Of a stretch of DNA of 15,932 nt, positions 1 to 7,469 are shown piece by piece. Where the stretch lies: the NCBI GenBank assembly GCA_002404835.1, contig DHKM01000021.1, positions 1 to 15,932 of the forward strand, in the 5' to 3' direction. A program made the position numbers and the translations under genes. The notes under the pieces are model-generated. The model was given only the letters and a program-made list of their open reading frames with translations, was not told where the DNA came from and searched no databases. Position 1 is the stretch's first letter; every line of letters starts with the position of its first letter. This DNA is from Caryophanales bacterium UBA4694 (lineage in GTDB: Bacteria; Bacillota_I; Bacilli_A; RFN20; CAG-288).

Positions 1-525
1 GCGGGCGTCGGCCAGCGGGAAAACGGCAGGAAAAATCCGGAAATTCGGAAAACTTTTTCCGGAAGGAGCCGGGTTTTCAAAAATTTCTACTACTCATCTC
101 AAAAAGACGATAATCCGCATCATTCTTATTAAAAAGATTTGTAAAAAATGCATACGATAACTATCTTAAAAAATTTTTTATCTAATTGTTTCGAAACATC
201 AGTCATCGTAGAAGAATGTTCCAAAAATTTCTTCAGCTTGAAGGACTAGCTGTCTTAAGAAAAGAGTAGTTCAATGAAACAAGTAGCAATCAAGCTCTTG
301 AAGGAATCTATTCAGTGATTGTAAAAAACATTTTGCTTCGTCTTAATCCACAGGCCAGCCAATTGCTTATAAAAAAGTTTCATTCTAAGTATAGCTCAAT
401 TCCCTTACTCACTTCTTTAAGTGTGGTTTCAAGTCATATTATTGCTTTTACATTGCAATAGGTAGTAAATAAAGTGGTGTTGTTTTAAAATAAATCGTAC
501 TTTATTTGCTTATAAGAGGTACCAA
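1..525. other. Left-edge region without a supported gene
   Basis: No start-to-stop reading frame of convincing length or composition lies here. The first 80 bases are clearly richer in G+C (33 of the first 60 bases) than the following 400 and contain repeated CCGGAA-type words and a tight inverted repeat around 44-60 (CGGAAAA/TTTTCCG). A frame open from base 1 to a TAA at 130-132 has a composition unlike a protein and I do not call it. Bases 133-480 are AT-rich with many stops in all frames. A short inverted repeat, TATTGC/GCAATA (440-445 and 455-460), lies about 65 bases before the kinase-like gene and could be an operator, but that is speculative. I see no convincing -35/-10 pair for the gene at 526. 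Confidence 0.5.
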
Positions 526-2937
526 ATGAAAATAGATCCTGTTTTTAAAAATGCATTGGATAAAAGCCCAATTGCCGCTTGTATCATAAAAGTGATTCTA
601 GATAAGGATCAAAAGCCCTTAGACTGGGAATTCGTCTATTGCAATGATGCCATTGCAAAACTCGAACACATCGAAAAGGAAAAACTTATAAATCATACAT
701 TCTATTCTCTTTTTCCGAAGGCAAACAAAAAATGGCTAATTCCTTACTATGAAGCAGCCTGTCTTAACAAGAGCTGCGTATTCGAAGAAATATCCCACGA
801 AATCAGCAAATACCTTCGTATTTCCATTTCTCCTTTTATGGACATTTTCGGTTATGCGCTTTGTTTTTTGGAAGACATCCAACAGATACATGCAAAGCCA
901 GGAAACAGTGACGTACTATCTTCCTTGAAAGCAGAAAAGAGTATTTTGGATGCTTTGTGCTTTGAATACACTTGCGTACAGCTTTTAGATTTAAAATCCG
1001 GAAAAATCGATATTTTGAAACAAGGTAAATTCTCCAATAGTGAATGGGCCGAACAACAAATTTCGGAAGAAGATACTCACGATTATCAAAAAAGAATTTT
1101 ATTTTATTATACCCACATCGTTTACCAAAACGAATATCCAGATTTTCTTAAAGAGCTATCTCTAGATTCTGTGCGGGCAAAATTAAAAGAAAGGCTTTTC
1201 TTCATCTATCAATATCATGGGAAAAAGAATTTAGCAGGGAACGAGTATTTTGAAATCAAATTCGTCAAAATCGATTCTGATGAAGACAACCCAAAAGCCA
1301 TTATTGGCTTACGTTACATTGATGATAATGTTAAAGCAAGCCAAAGAAACGAAAGAAAACTGAAAGAAGCCTTAGATACGGTTACTCTTAGCAATGAAAT
1401 AATTTCTTCTATTTCCAAAATCTACCGATTCATTTATCGGATCAACCTCTTAACCGGTGTCTATGAAGAAGTTTCCGCTGAAGAGGATATTCTGAAATTG
1501 ACAGGAAAGCGTGGTTATCTTTCTGAAAGCACAGAGCGAATAATCGAAAACCAAATCGATCCCGGATACCAAAAGGGATTCTATCTTTTCTTTGACTGCA
1601 AAACAGTTGGGGAACGACTAAAAAACAAAGAAACTATAGAAAGTGAATACCTAGGAACTGACGGAAATTACTATGAAGCAAGATTCATCGTCAAAAAACG
1701 AGATTCTCAGGGAAACGTAACAAATGTTCTTTACTTGGTTAGAGACATTACAGAAAGGAAAGAAAAAGAATTCTCCTATCAAAGAAAACTCATAGAAAAA
1801 GCCGACCGTTCCGAAAAAGCTAATCTTTATCGTTATGATTTGCTAAGAAAAATCAGTCAAAATGTTCGAACTCCTTTAATAAAAATAAGAAGTCTTGTAA
1901 AAGCTGCTGATTTTGTTCCATCTGATGAGGTTTTCCAAGCAAAAACAAGAACTGAAGTTTACAATACAAGCCTTTACCTTCTATCTCTTATAAACAATCT
2001 TGTAGAAATGAGCAAAATCGAATCAGATGCCTTAGAGACATCCGAAACACCATTTGATTTGAGAAAAGTTCTGACGGAATTCTATCAGGCTACAAAAAGC
2101 AAAGCGGATGAAATAGGAATTCATATGCTACCAGATTCTATCGAAATCCGACATTCTTATCTTGTCGGAAATCAGATTCTTCTTACTAAAATCCTGTCAA
2201 ATATCCTTTCCAATTCTTTGAAATATAATCGTCCCAAAGAAGAAATCCGCCTTTCCTGCAAAGAAATCAAATGTGATGGCATCCATGCCACATATCGTTT
2301 CAAATGCGAAGATACAGGAATTGGAATAAAAGAAGAATTCCAAAAACATATTTTCGAATATTTTGCTCAAGAAGATAAAGACAACAACCGTCTTGGTTTG
2401 GGTCTTCCGATAGCAAAGAAGCTTATCGATAAACTTGGTGGGACGATTTCTCTTAAAAGCAAAGAGAATATCGGTACGACAGTTGAAGTGACTTTGCCAT
2501 TTGTCATCGACTTCACTCCGAAAATCATAGACGAAGAAAGTGTTCCGAAATTCAAGAAGGCAAAAATACTGGTTGCCGAAGATGACAAGGAAACCTGTGA
2601 TAGGATTAAAACCATCCTCGAAAAATGCTGCCTGGATTATTCTTTCGCAAAGACAGGAAACGAAGCGTTCGAATGCTTTAATTCATCCAAAAATGGGGAG
2701 TATTCTCTTATCTTATTGAATGTCGTCATTCCGGGCTATAGCGGTCTTATGGTTTCAAGAAAAATTCGAGTCCTGAAAAGAAGTGATGCCAAAGAAATTC
2801 CGATTTTATCTATGTCCAGTCATGCTTTCCTTGATGATATCCAAAACAGTCTAGAAGCAGGAATGAATGAGCATATCTATAAACCATTTGAAGACAAGAC
2901 TTTAATCCATATGCTTGCCAAATACCTGTCATATTAA
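526..2937 (+). CDS. PAS-containing hybrid histidine-kinase-like protein lacking both phosphoacceptors
   Basis: An 803-residue protein with no membrane segment or signal peptide, so probably cytoplasmic. Order of domains: a PAS-like region at about 10-115; a second divergent sensory region at about 135-270; a PAS/PAC region at about 285-410 ending in RDITERK; a dimerisation helix region at about 430-500; an HATPase_c domain at about 550-665; and a receiver domain at about 682-800. The ATPase boxes look intact: N box around Asn563, G1 box DTGIGI from Asp596, and a glycine-rich GLGLPIA segment near 624. The helix that normally reads SHE-IRTP reads SQNVRTP here, so the phospho-accepting His is Gln445. 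In the receiver, the acidic pair (Asp686, Asp687) and Lys786 remain, but the acceptor position in LILLNVVIP is Asn732. The family normally autophosphorylates on His and passes phosphate to Asp; this one should be unable to do either, so it may act as an ATP- or ligand-responsive scaffold. The start is supported by AGAGG six bases before the ATG. No output DNA-binding domain is present. Confidence 0.88.
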   Translation: MKIDPVFKNALDKSPIAACIIKVILDKDQKPLDWEFVYCNDAIAKLEHIEKEKLINHTFYSLFPKANKKWLIPYYEAACLNKSCVFEEISHEISKYLRISISPFMDIFGYALCFLEDIQQIHAKPGNSDVLSSLKAEKSILDALCFEYTCVQLLDLKSGKIDILKQGKFSNSEWAEQQISEEDTHDYQKRILFYYTHIVYQNEYPDFLKELSLDSVRAKLKERLFFIYQYHGKKNLAGNEYFEIKFVKIDSDEDNPKAIIGLRYIDDNVKASQRNERKLKEALDTVTLSNEIISSISKIYRFIYRINLLTGVYEEVSAEEDILKLTGKRGYLSESTERIIENQIDPGYQKGFYLFFDCKTVGERLKNKETIESEYLGTDGNYYEARFIVKKRDSQGNVTNVLYLVRDITERKEKEFSYQRKLIEKADRSEKANLYRYDLLRKISQNVRTPLIKIRSLVKAADFVPSDEVFQAKTRTEVYNTSLYLLSLINNLVEMSKIESDALETSETPFDLRKVLTEFYQATKSKADEIGIHMLPDSIEIRHSYLVGNQILLTKILSNILSNSLKYNRPKEEIRLSCKEIKCDGIHATYRFKCEDTGIGIKEEFQKHIFEYFAQEDKDNNRLGLGLPIAKKLIDKLGGTISLKSKENIGTTVEVTLPFVIDFTPKIIDEESVPKFKKAKILVAEDDKETCDRIKTILEKCCLDYSFAKTGNEAFECFNSSKNGEYSLILLNVVIPGYSGLMVSRKIRVLKRSDAKEIPILSMSSHAFLDDIQNSLEAGMNEHIYKPFEDKTLIHMLAKYLSY

Positions 2938-3060
2938 AAAAAACTATGCCATCTGATGATAAGGAATTCAATCGATGTCCGTAGTTTCGATTTTCAAAAT
3001 ATCAGGGACAAAACATAAGGGATAAAGCAAAAATATGTTCTATTGCCGTCTTTTTAGAGT

Positions 3061-3106
3061 CAAAAAATAGCCTGGCTAATAAAAGCCAGACTATATTTTT
3101 TATTTC
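3061..3106 (-). terminator. Rho-independent terminator after yqeY, possibly bidirectional
   Basis: The arms AGCCTGGCT (3069-3077) and AGCCAGACT (3084-3092) form a 9-bp stem with one G-T pair and a 6-base loop. On the minus strand the stem is followed by a T-run (complement of 3061-3068), so it ends the mreB-yqeY unit just past the yqeY stop codon. On the plus strand the stem is followed by TATATTTTTTATTT, so it could also stop transcripts from the kinase-like gene ending at 2937. Nothing else was seen in 2938-3060. Confidence 0.8.
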
Positions 3107-3531
3107 TGATAATTTTTCGCAATCCTACTGACAAGGCCCATATCAGCTTTACCTGCATATTTTGTCTTGAATTCAACCATAACAGATTTTATGGATTTGT
3201 CGTCAAGTCCTTCGATGACTTTTTTGATTTCTTCTTCGCTCATCATCGTAGGAAGATATCCTTTGACAACTTCCATCTGAGCCAAAATCTTTTGGACTTC
3301 GTCAAGGCGATTTCCAGATTCATACATGCTCTTTTCATCCTGAAGTTCCTTAAGAGCATGATTCAACACAGATACCATATCAGCATCAGTCATTTCCTGG
3401 CCTTTGGCCTTCTTCTCGATCTCGTTTTTCTGATATGCAGATATCAGAACTCCAAGAATGGCACCCTTAGTAGAATCATGAGCTTTAAGTGCCTGCATCT
3501 TCTCTTTCTTCAGATCAATCAGTGTTACCAT
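3100..3531 (-). CDS. yqeY: GatB/YqeY domain protein
   Basis: A 143-residue protein matching the small stand-alone YqeY family, which is usually about 148 residues long and resembles the C-terminal helical domain of the GatB subunit of the tRNA-dependent amidotransferase. Visible family features are the N-terminal pattern LKKEKMQALKAHD, the central EIEKKAKG segment, GYLP near residues 92-95, the SEEEI segment just after it, and the late GKADMGLVS motif where the family usually has GKADGKxV. It is all-helical, highly charged and cytoplasmic. AAAGGA lies upstream of the ATG. It follows the mreB-like gene on the same strand with a gap of 26 bases, so the two are probably co-transcribed. The precise function of free-standing YqeY is not established; a role connected with tRNA charging is assumed from the GatB relationship. 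Confidence 0.9.
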   Translation of the reverse strand: MVTLIDLKKEKMQALKAHDSTKGAILGVLISAYQKNEIEKKAKGQEMTDADMVSVLNHALKELQDEKSMYESGNRLDEVQKILAQMEVVKGYLPTMMSEEEIKKVIEGLDDKSIKSVMVEFKTKYAGKADMGLVSRIAKNYQK

Positions 3532-3557
3532 AATTTTGTCCTTTCTTGAAGTCGCTC

Positions 3558-4550
3558 TCAGTTCTTGGCTTCATCGATTTTCTTTATATACATTTTAATG
3601 CCATTGATTACGGCATTCTGAGGATTGTCAACGATTCGTACCGGAATGGATAATGCATTTTGAAGATAATCTCTAAGCCCCATAAGCATAGCACCTCCTC
3701 CAGTCAGCAAAAGACCTGACTGAATAAGATCGCTTGCAAGTTCCGGTTCCAAATCAAAGATGACATCTTTGATTTTTAGGGTAAGAAACGAAATCAAGGG
3801 AGTAAGGCATCGTTTGATTTCACTAGCTGATACAATAGCAGAAGTCGGCAAGGATGTAATCGTATCCTTTCCTTTCACTTCAGTAAGTGCACCATCATTT
3901 ATAGTATAGACGTTTCCGATTCTCAGTTTAATAGACTGTGCAGTTTTCTTTCCGATGGATATATGTTTTTCTTCTATCATATATCTTCGGATTGCTTCGT
4001 CGATAGCATCACCTGACATCAAGCAAGTAGTAGAAGAAACGACTTCACCCATACTGATGCAAGCTATATCCGCAATACCAGAGCCGATATTGCAGACCAA
4101 TGTAGCACAAGGAGAGTAGATGTTTTCACCGGCACCCAAAGCAGAAAGTTTGGCTTGGGATTCAAGATAAATCTCTTTTGCCTGAAGCCTTTTTCCGATT
4201 TCGACAAGAGCATTCTGATTCACTCTTGTCATCTGACTTGGAGCGGAGAATACAATACCATATCCGGAAAAGCCGTGTTCCGTCTTTGCATCTGAAATCG
4301 CTTTGGATAAATAAGCCACTGAAGCTTCCACATCCGCAACAGCTCCCTGAATTAACGGCCTTATAATTTGATAGTTATAGGGTGATTTTCCCATAATCTT
4401 GTTGGCTAAAAAACCCGTTTCGAAGACGTTTTTCGTAACAGTGTCTATGGCAACACAAGTCGGTTCATTATAGACAATGCTGTCTAAACTAGGAGAATAG
4501 ACTCTGGTATTGCTACTTCCGAAATCAATGCCAATCAGTTTTCGTTTCAT
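3558..4550 (-). CDS. mreB: Divergent MreB-family bacterial actin
   Basis: A 330-residue actin-fold protein of MreB/Mbl length. Recognisable landmarks are the phosphate-1 loop GIDFGSSNT (7-15), YNEPTCVAID (27-36), RPLIQGAVAD (64-73), the helix SGDAIDEAIRRYM (179-191), TAQSIKLRIG (203-212) and the adenosine motif LTGGGAMLMGL (282-292). MreB polymers sit under the membrane and guide cell-wall synthesis and rod shape. Two sites tied to nucleotide hydrolysis are altered: the phosphate-2 loop, normally DIGGGT, reads NIGSGI with Asn154 in place of Asp, and the segment normally reading EEP reads SQA (131-133). It may therefore be a slow or non-hydrolysing paralogue, which is inference. I see no good ribosome binding site directly before the ATG; AGGA lies about 20 bases upstream, and an in-frame stop between rules out an earlier in-frame ATG. 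It heads a likely two-gene unit with yqeY. Confidence 0.87.
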   Translation of the reverse strand: MKRKLIGIDFGSSNTRVYSPSLDSIVYNEPTCVAIDTVTKNVFETGFLANKIMGKSPYNYQIIRPLIQGAVADVEASVAYLSKAISDAKTEHGFSGYGIVFSAPSQMTRVNQNALVEIGKRLQAKEIYLESQAKLSALGAGENIYSPCATLVCNIGSGIADIACISMGEVVSSTTCLMSGDAIDEAIRRYMIEEKHISIGKKTAQSIKLRIGNVYTINDGALTEVKGKDTITSLPTSAIVSASEIKRCLTPLISFLTLKIKDVIFDLEPELASDLIQSGLLLTGGGAMLMGLRDYLQNALSIPVRIVDNPQNAVINGIKMYIKKIDEAKN

Positions 4551-4604
4551 ACAAGATTAGTTTATCATTTTTCCTAGTAGAACAAAAGAAATAGCATTAT
4601 TTTG

Positions 4605-4621
4605 CTAGACGTTTTGTCTAG
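4605..4621. repeat. Short inverted repeat upstream of the mreB-like gene
   Basis: CTAGAC (4605-4610) and GTCTAG (4616-4621) form a perfect 6-bp inverted repeat around GTTTT. It lies between the terminator of the ABC transporter unit and the mreB-like gene, about 55-70 bases before that gene's start. It could be an operator for that gene or an extra hairpin beside the terminator. No regulator can be assigned. Confidence 0.4.
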
Positions 4622-4643
4622 AAAAAAAGAGGCAAATGCCCCT
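4622..4643 (-). terminator. Rho-independent terminator of the amino-acid ABC transporter unit
   Basis: On the minus strand AGGGGC (complement of 4638-4643), loop ATTT and GCCTCT (complement of 4628-4633) form a 6-bp stem with one G-T pair, directly followed by a run of T residues (complement of 4622-4628). It lies a few bases past the stop codon of the ATPase gene and separates this unit from the mreB-like gene on the same strand. Confidence 0.75.
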
Positions 4644-4647
4644 TTTA

Positions 4648-5412
4648 TCATTTCTTCAAGAACCGGCAAAGAAGGTTGTTCTTGGATTGTTCGAAAATAT
4701 ATTCTGGAGTTCCCGTATCCTGAATCAATCCGTCCGCCATGAAAACAACTTTATCCGCAACATTTCTGGCGAATGACATTTCATGTGTGACAACAACCAT
4801 TGTCATTCCAGACTTGGCTATGCTTCTCATGACTTCGAGAACTTCGCCAACCATCTGTGGATCAAGGGCCGATGTAGGCTCATCAAAAAGAATAATGTCA
4901 GGATTCATCGACAAGGATCTGGCGATAGCGACACGTTGTTTTTGTCCGCCGGAGATTTCACTGATCTTAAAGTGTAGTCTATCTCCCATTCCAACTTTAT
5001 TAAGATTTTCCGTTGCAATCCTTATGGCTTCCTGTCTGTTTCTTTTCAGAACTTTGACCTGACCGATGACGCAGTTCTGAAGAACATCCATATTATTGAA
5101 AAGATCAAAAGACTGGAACACCATGGAAACATGTCTTCTCAAAGCGTTGAGATCACACCTCGAGTCTAGTGTCGGCTCTCCTTTGAAATATATTTGACCA
5201 CCCGTTGGTTCTTCAAGAAGATTCAGACAACGAAGGAATGTTGATTTTCCCGAACCTGATGGTCCGATGATTACAACGCATTCACCTTTATTGATATCTA
5301 AGGAAATATCCTTAAGGACATCCGTGGCTTCAAAATGCTTTTCAAGGTGTTCAATCCTAAGTATTGGATCTTTATATTCCTGAGAGTCGAATGTGAATTT
5401 TTTCCGTTTCAT
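4648..5412 (-). CDS. Amino-acid ABC transporter ATP-binding protein, probably lysine
   Basis: A 254-residue nucleotide-binding subunit of the polar-amino-acid uptake family (GlnQ/HisP type). It powers import by ATP hydrolysis on the inner face of the membrane. All motifs are present: Walker A GPSGSGKS (50-57), Q-loop Gln100, signature SGGQ (154-157), Walker B IILFDE (173-178), D-loop SALD (181-184) and switch His210. Compared with many relatives it has a short N-terminal extension (about 15 charged residues) before the first strand, but no earlier in-frame residue suggests a wrong start. Its ATG overlaps the last codons of the permease gene by four bases (ATGA on the minus strand), so the two are translationally coupled. 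It is the last gene of a three-gene unit under the lysine riboswitch at about 7175-7352, from which lysine is inferred as the cargo. Confidence 0.94.
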   Translation of the reverse strand: MKRKKFTFDSQEYKDPILRIEHLEKHFEATDVLKDISLDINKGECVVIIGPSGSGKSTFLRCLNLLEEPTGGQIYFKGEPTLDSRCDLNALRRHVSMVFQSFDLFNNMDVLQNCVIGQVKVLKRNRQEAIRIATENLNKVGMGDRLHFKISEISGGQKQRVAIARSLSMNPDIILFDEPTSALDPQMVGEVLEVMRSIAKSGMTMVVVTHEMSFARNVADKVVFMADGLIQDTGTPEYIFEQSKNNLLCRFLKK

Positions 5413-6209
5413 AACATATCTCCCCTAAAAGCGTACTGTTTATAATGAAGAAATTTGATATTGAATTTTTTTCCATCCATTTTATAGGTAATCAATTTGA
5501 GAAGGCCGGTAACAATCATGGTCAATGCCAAATAAAACACGGCTACAACAAGATAAGTACTGAAAACAGCATAATTGTTGCTGGAAATATTCTTTGCCTG
5601 CATGAACAGCTCTGTAACAGAAATGACATTGAGAACAGAAGAATCCTTAATATTGACAATCCATTCGTTTCCAATCGTAGGTACCGCATTTCTTAATGCC
5701 TGTGGCAATTCGATATGCATTAGAGTCTGGAATTTATTCAATCCCAACGATCGTCCACCTTCCGTTTGATCTTTTCCAACTCCGTTAAGACCAGACAGAA
5801 CGATTTCTCCCATATAAGCTGCAGTGTTGAACGTAATAATGATAAGACCTGCTAGAAAAGAACCATTGAAAATCGGAACGTTATGAAGGATCATAAGCCA
5901 ATTGACTCCAAAGAGAAGACAAGCTGACTGGAAAATCAAAGCCTGAACCATCATCGGTGTTCCGCGAATGACGACTGAATAAAAAACGCAAAGGTATTTC
6001 AAAGGATATTTCCAAATTTTATGAAACCAAACATCTCTTTTGGTGATTTCGATGTTTTTTCCAAAAGCAAGAAAAATCCCCAAAAACAGCCCGACAAAAG
6101 TTCCAACAAAAGAGATAACAACAGTTCCAGCAAGTCCTGAAAACAACCATTGAACGTATTCCGGCTTTGAGAATACGGCCTGTAAACTATCACTGAAAAC
6201 AGCAGGCAT
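5409..6209 (-). CDS. Amino-acid ABC transporter permease, probably lysine
   Basis: A 266-residue membrane protein of the HisM/GlnP family, which forms the channel of the importer. Hydrophobic segments are visible at about 24-50, 74-105, 115-137 and 212-241, in line with four to five membrane spans. The EAA loop that docks to the ATPase is clear at about 143-175: GVGKDQTEGGRSLGLN followed by IELPQALRNAVPTIGNE. RGTPMMVQ at 82-89 is another family hallmark. It starts two bases after the binding-protein gene stops and overlaps the ATPase gene by four bases. The C-terminus carries about 25 basic residues-rich positions after the last span, facing the cytoplasm. Substrate is not readable from the permease; lysine is inferred from the upstream riboswitch. 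Confidence 0.93.
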   Translation of the reverse strand: MPAVFSDSLQAVFSKPEYVQWLFSGLAGTVVISFVGTFVGLFLGIFLAFGKNIEITKRDVWFHKIWKYPLKYLCVFYSVVIRGTPMMVQALIFQSACLLFGVNWLMILHNVPIFNGSFLAGLIIITFNTAAYMGEIVLSGLNGVGKDQTEGGRSLGLNKFQTLMHIELPQALRNAVPTIGNEWIVNIKDSSVLNVISVTELFMQAKNISSNNYAVFSTYLVVAVFYLALTMIVTGLLKLITYKMDGKKFNIKFLHYKQYAFRGDML

Positions 6210-6211
6210 TT

Positions 6212-7060
6212 TTATTCACCACTTCTTTCTACAGCCTGAAGCATCATTTCATCTCTTTCCTCTTTTTTGAAGCCGGAAAGAACCTTATTGAAGCTTTTCT
6301 TTGTTTCCTCATCTCCCTTACGGATTCCGATGGAAACACCAAGATCACTTAGGTCAACGCCGAGAATTTCCTGATTCATATGAACAATTCCGAGATCGGA
6401 ATAATTCTTCACAATAGATTGGGCAACGGGAAGTTCGGCCGTCATGGCAAAAGCAGCTCCTGTATGGACATCGGCTGCGGCTTTTGCAAAAGTATCAACA
6501 GCTACAGAGTGGATAGCACCATAATTAGTTTTGAAGGTTTCGATGACATCATCGGTAACGGTTCCTCTCTGGGATTCGATATTTTTTCCGTTCAGGACTT
6601 CAGTCATATCAGAAGCATCCAGCTGTTTTCCATCGTATTCGTCGCTTACTGCCTTTTTGGTAATCAAGACAAGCTCGGAGCGATAGTACTCGTCGGTAAA
6701 GTCGATAGACTGCCTTCTTTCTTCCGTATCAGTCATTCCAGCAATAACGGCATCTATTGTCTTGTTATTCAAACTGATGATGAGATTGTCCCATTCCAAT
6801 TTCATGATGGTAACTTTCTTGTTCAGTTCAGAAGAAAGCCTCTTGGCAAACTGGATATCATATCCATCGGCATATTTACCGGCATCGTTGAAAATCGGAA
6901 GCGTATAGTCCGAAGCAGAAGTGGCAGTCCAATTGAATGGTGCATAATTGCATTCCATACCGATGACAATGGAATCTTCGGTTTTGTTGGAACATCCGGA
7001 AAGAGCAAGAGCAGACATCAAAACAACAGCAAACAGATTTCTTGGATTCTTCATTTTCAT
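6212..7060 (-). CDS. Amino-acid-binding lipoprotein of an ABC importer, probably lysine
   Basis: A 282-residue extracellular solute-binding protein (SBP_bac_3 family). It has a lipoprotein signal peptide: basic MKMKNPR, a hydrophobic stretch and lipobox LSGC with Cys23 as the lipid-modified residue, so it is anchored to the outer face of the membrane. After a short linker, IGMECNYAPFNWT (33-45) is the usual first strand and binding-pocket entry. Later landmarks are GYDIQFAKRLSSELNKK, DNLIISLNNKTIDAVIAGM and TEERRQSIDFT, all typical for polar-amino-acid binders. A strong GGAGG lies seven bases before the chosen ATG. An ATG two codons downstream is possible but less well spaced. It is the first gene of the unit controlled by the lysine riboswitch, which is the main argument for lysine rather than another amino acid. 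Confidence 0.93.
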   Translation of the reverse strand: MKMKNPRNLFAVVLMSALALSGCSNKTEDSIVIGMECNYAPFNWTATSASDYTLPIFNDAGKYADGYDIQFAKRLSSELNKKVTIMKLEWDNLIISLNNKTIDAVIAGMTDTEERRQSIDFTDEYYRSELVLITKKAVSDEYDGKQLDASDMTEVLNGKNIESQRGTVTDDVIETFKTNYGAIHSVAVDTFAKAAADVHTGAAFAMTAELPVAQSIVKNYSDLGIVHMNQEILGVDLSDLGVSIGIRKGDEETKKSFNKVLSGFKKEERDEMMLQAVERSGE

Positions 7061-7100
7061 TTCCTCCTATGACAGAATCGATATTTGTCAGAAGAGGTTT

Positions 7101-7137
7101 TAAAAAAGCGGTAGTTGGAATTTACCCACGCTACCGC
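7101..7137 (-). terminator. Riboswitch-linked terminator before the lysine transporter genes
   Basis: On the minus strand GCGGTAG (complement of 7131-7137) and CTACCGC (complement of 7108-7114) form a perfect 7-bp outer stem, followed by TTTTTT. The hairpin sits between the lysine aptamer and the first structural gene, where a transcription attenuator is expected. Its 5' arm contains TAGCG, which can instead pair with CGCTA at the 3' end of the aptamer (complement of 7181-7185), giving a plausible antiterminator when lysine is absent. Confidence 0.85.
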
Positions 7138-7174
7138 ATATTGATCTTTCGTTTTTAATAAGCAAAGAAACAAC

Positions 7175-7352
7175 AAACGTTAGCGCTCCACTTGTATAAC
7201 AAGTGACAGTCAGGCTCATATTCTGAGAATGACCAGGCAACAGACATTCGATCCTGTCTGTTCCTTCGGCGAAGAACACCTTTCGTTCTGCCTCATAGCG
7301 GGATAGACCACTAAGCAGAATTAATCTTTGTTCGACGCACCTCTAAGTTTTG
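7175..7352 (-). ncRNA. Lysine riboswitch (L box)
   Basis: On the minus strand the conserved L-box blocks appear in order and spacing: TTAGAGGTGCG at the 5' end (complement of 7336-7346), then GAACGAAAGG, CGCCGAAGG, GCCTGGTCATTCTCAG with TATGAGCCTGACTGTCA (the long P3-type arm), and GGAGCGCTAA at the 3' end (complement of about 7180-7189). The terminal arms pair (TTAG with CTAA, extended by CAAA with TTTG) to form P1. In this family, binding of L-lysine stabilises P1 and favours the downstream terminator, so the transporter genes should be on when lysine is scarce. Boundaries are approximate. Identification rests on the primary-sequence signature, which is strong. Confidence 0.95.
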
Positions 7353-7381
7353 ACAAATATGTCTCGTTAAAAGACCTTAAC

Positions 7382-7410
7382 AAGATAACTCAAACTTTTT
7401 TTCATTGCAA
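7382..7410 (-). promoter_or_regulatory. Promoter for the riboswitch and lysine transporter unit
   Basis: On the minus strand TTGCAA (complement of 7405-7410) and TATCTT (complement of 7382-7387) are separated by exactly 17 bases and match the vegetative -35/-10 consensus at four positions each. Transcription from here would begin some 30 bases before the aptamer, the normal geometry. It places the transporter in a unit separate from the methyltransferase gene upstream. Confidence 0.55.
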
Positions 7411-7469
7411 CCTTTTTTTCTTCAAGAGCATTTGAAATCCATAGTCTTTTTCATGATAACGCTAACACA

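Noticed and set aside
1..132. Reading frame open from the left edge to a TAA at 130
   Set aside because: Its residue make-up is not protein-like, it has no recognisable motif and its length is within chance; without sequence to the left it cannot be supported.
6380..7072. Long plus-strand open frame opposite the binding-protein gene
   Set aside because: It is the antisense shadow of a well-supported lipoprotein gene, has no ribosome binding site and shows no family motif.
7101..7350. T-box leader before the transporter genes
   Set aside because: The terminator region has a faint likeness to the T-box sequence (GCGGTAGCGTGGG), but the blocks upstream are clearly those of the lysine aptamer and no specifier loop is evident.
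7420..7445. TTCAA/TTGAA inverted repeat as a terminator of the methyltransferase gene
   Set aside because: The stem is only five bp, and on the minus strand it is followed by A residues rather than T.
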